From Candidula unifasciata (Eukaryota; Mollusca; Gastropoda; Stylommatophora; Geomitridae): 64,000 bases of DNA. Shown one piece after another: positions 63,691 to 64,000 of the stretch; within the stretch, counting starts at the first letter, position 1, and each line of letters starts with the position of its first letter. The stretch lies in NCBI GenBank assembly GCA_905116865.2, contig CAJHNH020008379.1:266001-330000 (forward strand), in the 5' to 3' direction. Under the pieces are notes generated by a model. The model was not told the origin of the DNA. It saw only the letters and a program-made list of their open reading frames with translations, and ran no database searches. Position numbers and translations under genes: made by a program.

Positions 63691-64000
63691 AAATAAAAGA
63701 AATTATAAAAATTGCGTCCCGTACTGGGACAGGTATTCGAATATAAGCTAAAAATTCTAGAACTGGGAGTCAGTGACAAAATATATTCTCGACCATGTTC
63801 AACCTACTGCGAGCAATATCGGTTTTAATTGTGGTCTGCTTTTTTGTGCCAATTATCTTGGCTAAGAAATGTTAATTGCACCAAAAGTAGTGGCTTAGAT
63901 CGGTACTCTAGTACCTAGTGAGGGTTGCTGGGGAGGAGGCTGGTAAGCAGATCGGCATAACCAGGCACAAGAAGCACACCCGGCGTACGAGAAATCTTGT
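63691..64000. other. Right edge, nothing recognised
   Basis: No conserved frame and no recurrent element. Confidence 0.4.

Noticed and set aside
1..64000. CRISPR array, operon or prokaryotic system
   Set aside because: Spliced genes, eukaryotic tRNAs, SINEs and LINEs make this a nuclear animal genome. The tandem arrays have no spacer structure.

Overview
This is a piece of a metazoan nuclear genome, probably a mollusc and most likely a gastropod. That placement is inferred from gene structure (small exons with GT-AG introns of 2-10 kb), the protein relationships and the repeat content. Nothing in the window names a species. Two protein-coding genes, two tRNA-Asn genes and a very dense layer of mobile elements were found. 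Most long open frames are transposon proteins or accidental frames in repeats.

Left end (1-5.6 kb, minus strand): at least four exons of a RING/TRAF-type zinc-finger E3 ubiquitin ligase of the PDZRN/LNX type. It starts at 5607 and runs off the left edge. One coiled-coil exon between 570 and 3238 is predicted from the reading phase but was not found.

6-28 kb holds no host protein gene that I can see. It has a nested foldback element (7433-8375); a decayed hAT transposase gene (10890-11780 and 18288-19504) split by about 6.5 kb of inserted DNA; and, inside that insertion, two LTR-like elements (13939-15899 and 16427-17858), each with TGTC...GACA ends and a perfect 5-bp target duplication. The second LTR-like copy lacks, to the base, a canonical GT-AG intron-like segment that the first copy keeps. 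I rate this the most interesting signal in the window. Further right are a 259-bp hAT MITE with an 8-bp target duplication, two tRNA-Asn(GTT) genes 6.6 kb apart, and a minus-strand non-LTR retrotransposon with an intact reverse transcriptase plus RNase H frame (22961-25811).

28.2-45.5 kb (plus strand): a complete G-alpha 12/13 subunit gene (four coding exons, 360 aa) with a TATA-less promoter carrying ETS, CRE, GC-box and YY1-like motifs. Its introns hold a full-length 3.1-kb RTE-like LINE with an 11-bp target duplication, a Tc1/mariner-like MITE, many SINEs, and a 37-bp minisatellite of about 11 units. Each minisatellite unit resembles a splice acceptor, and the array ends 44 bp before the last coding exon.

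45.5-64 kb: probable 3'UTR, then intergenic DNA with SINEs, LINE 3' ends, tandem duplications and microsatellites. One roughly 280-300-bp SINE-like family with a GAAGAAG tail has about 16 copies across the window; two copies have perfect 10- and 12-bp target duplications. Unusually long poly-C/poly-G runs (13-20 bp) recur in at least nine places.
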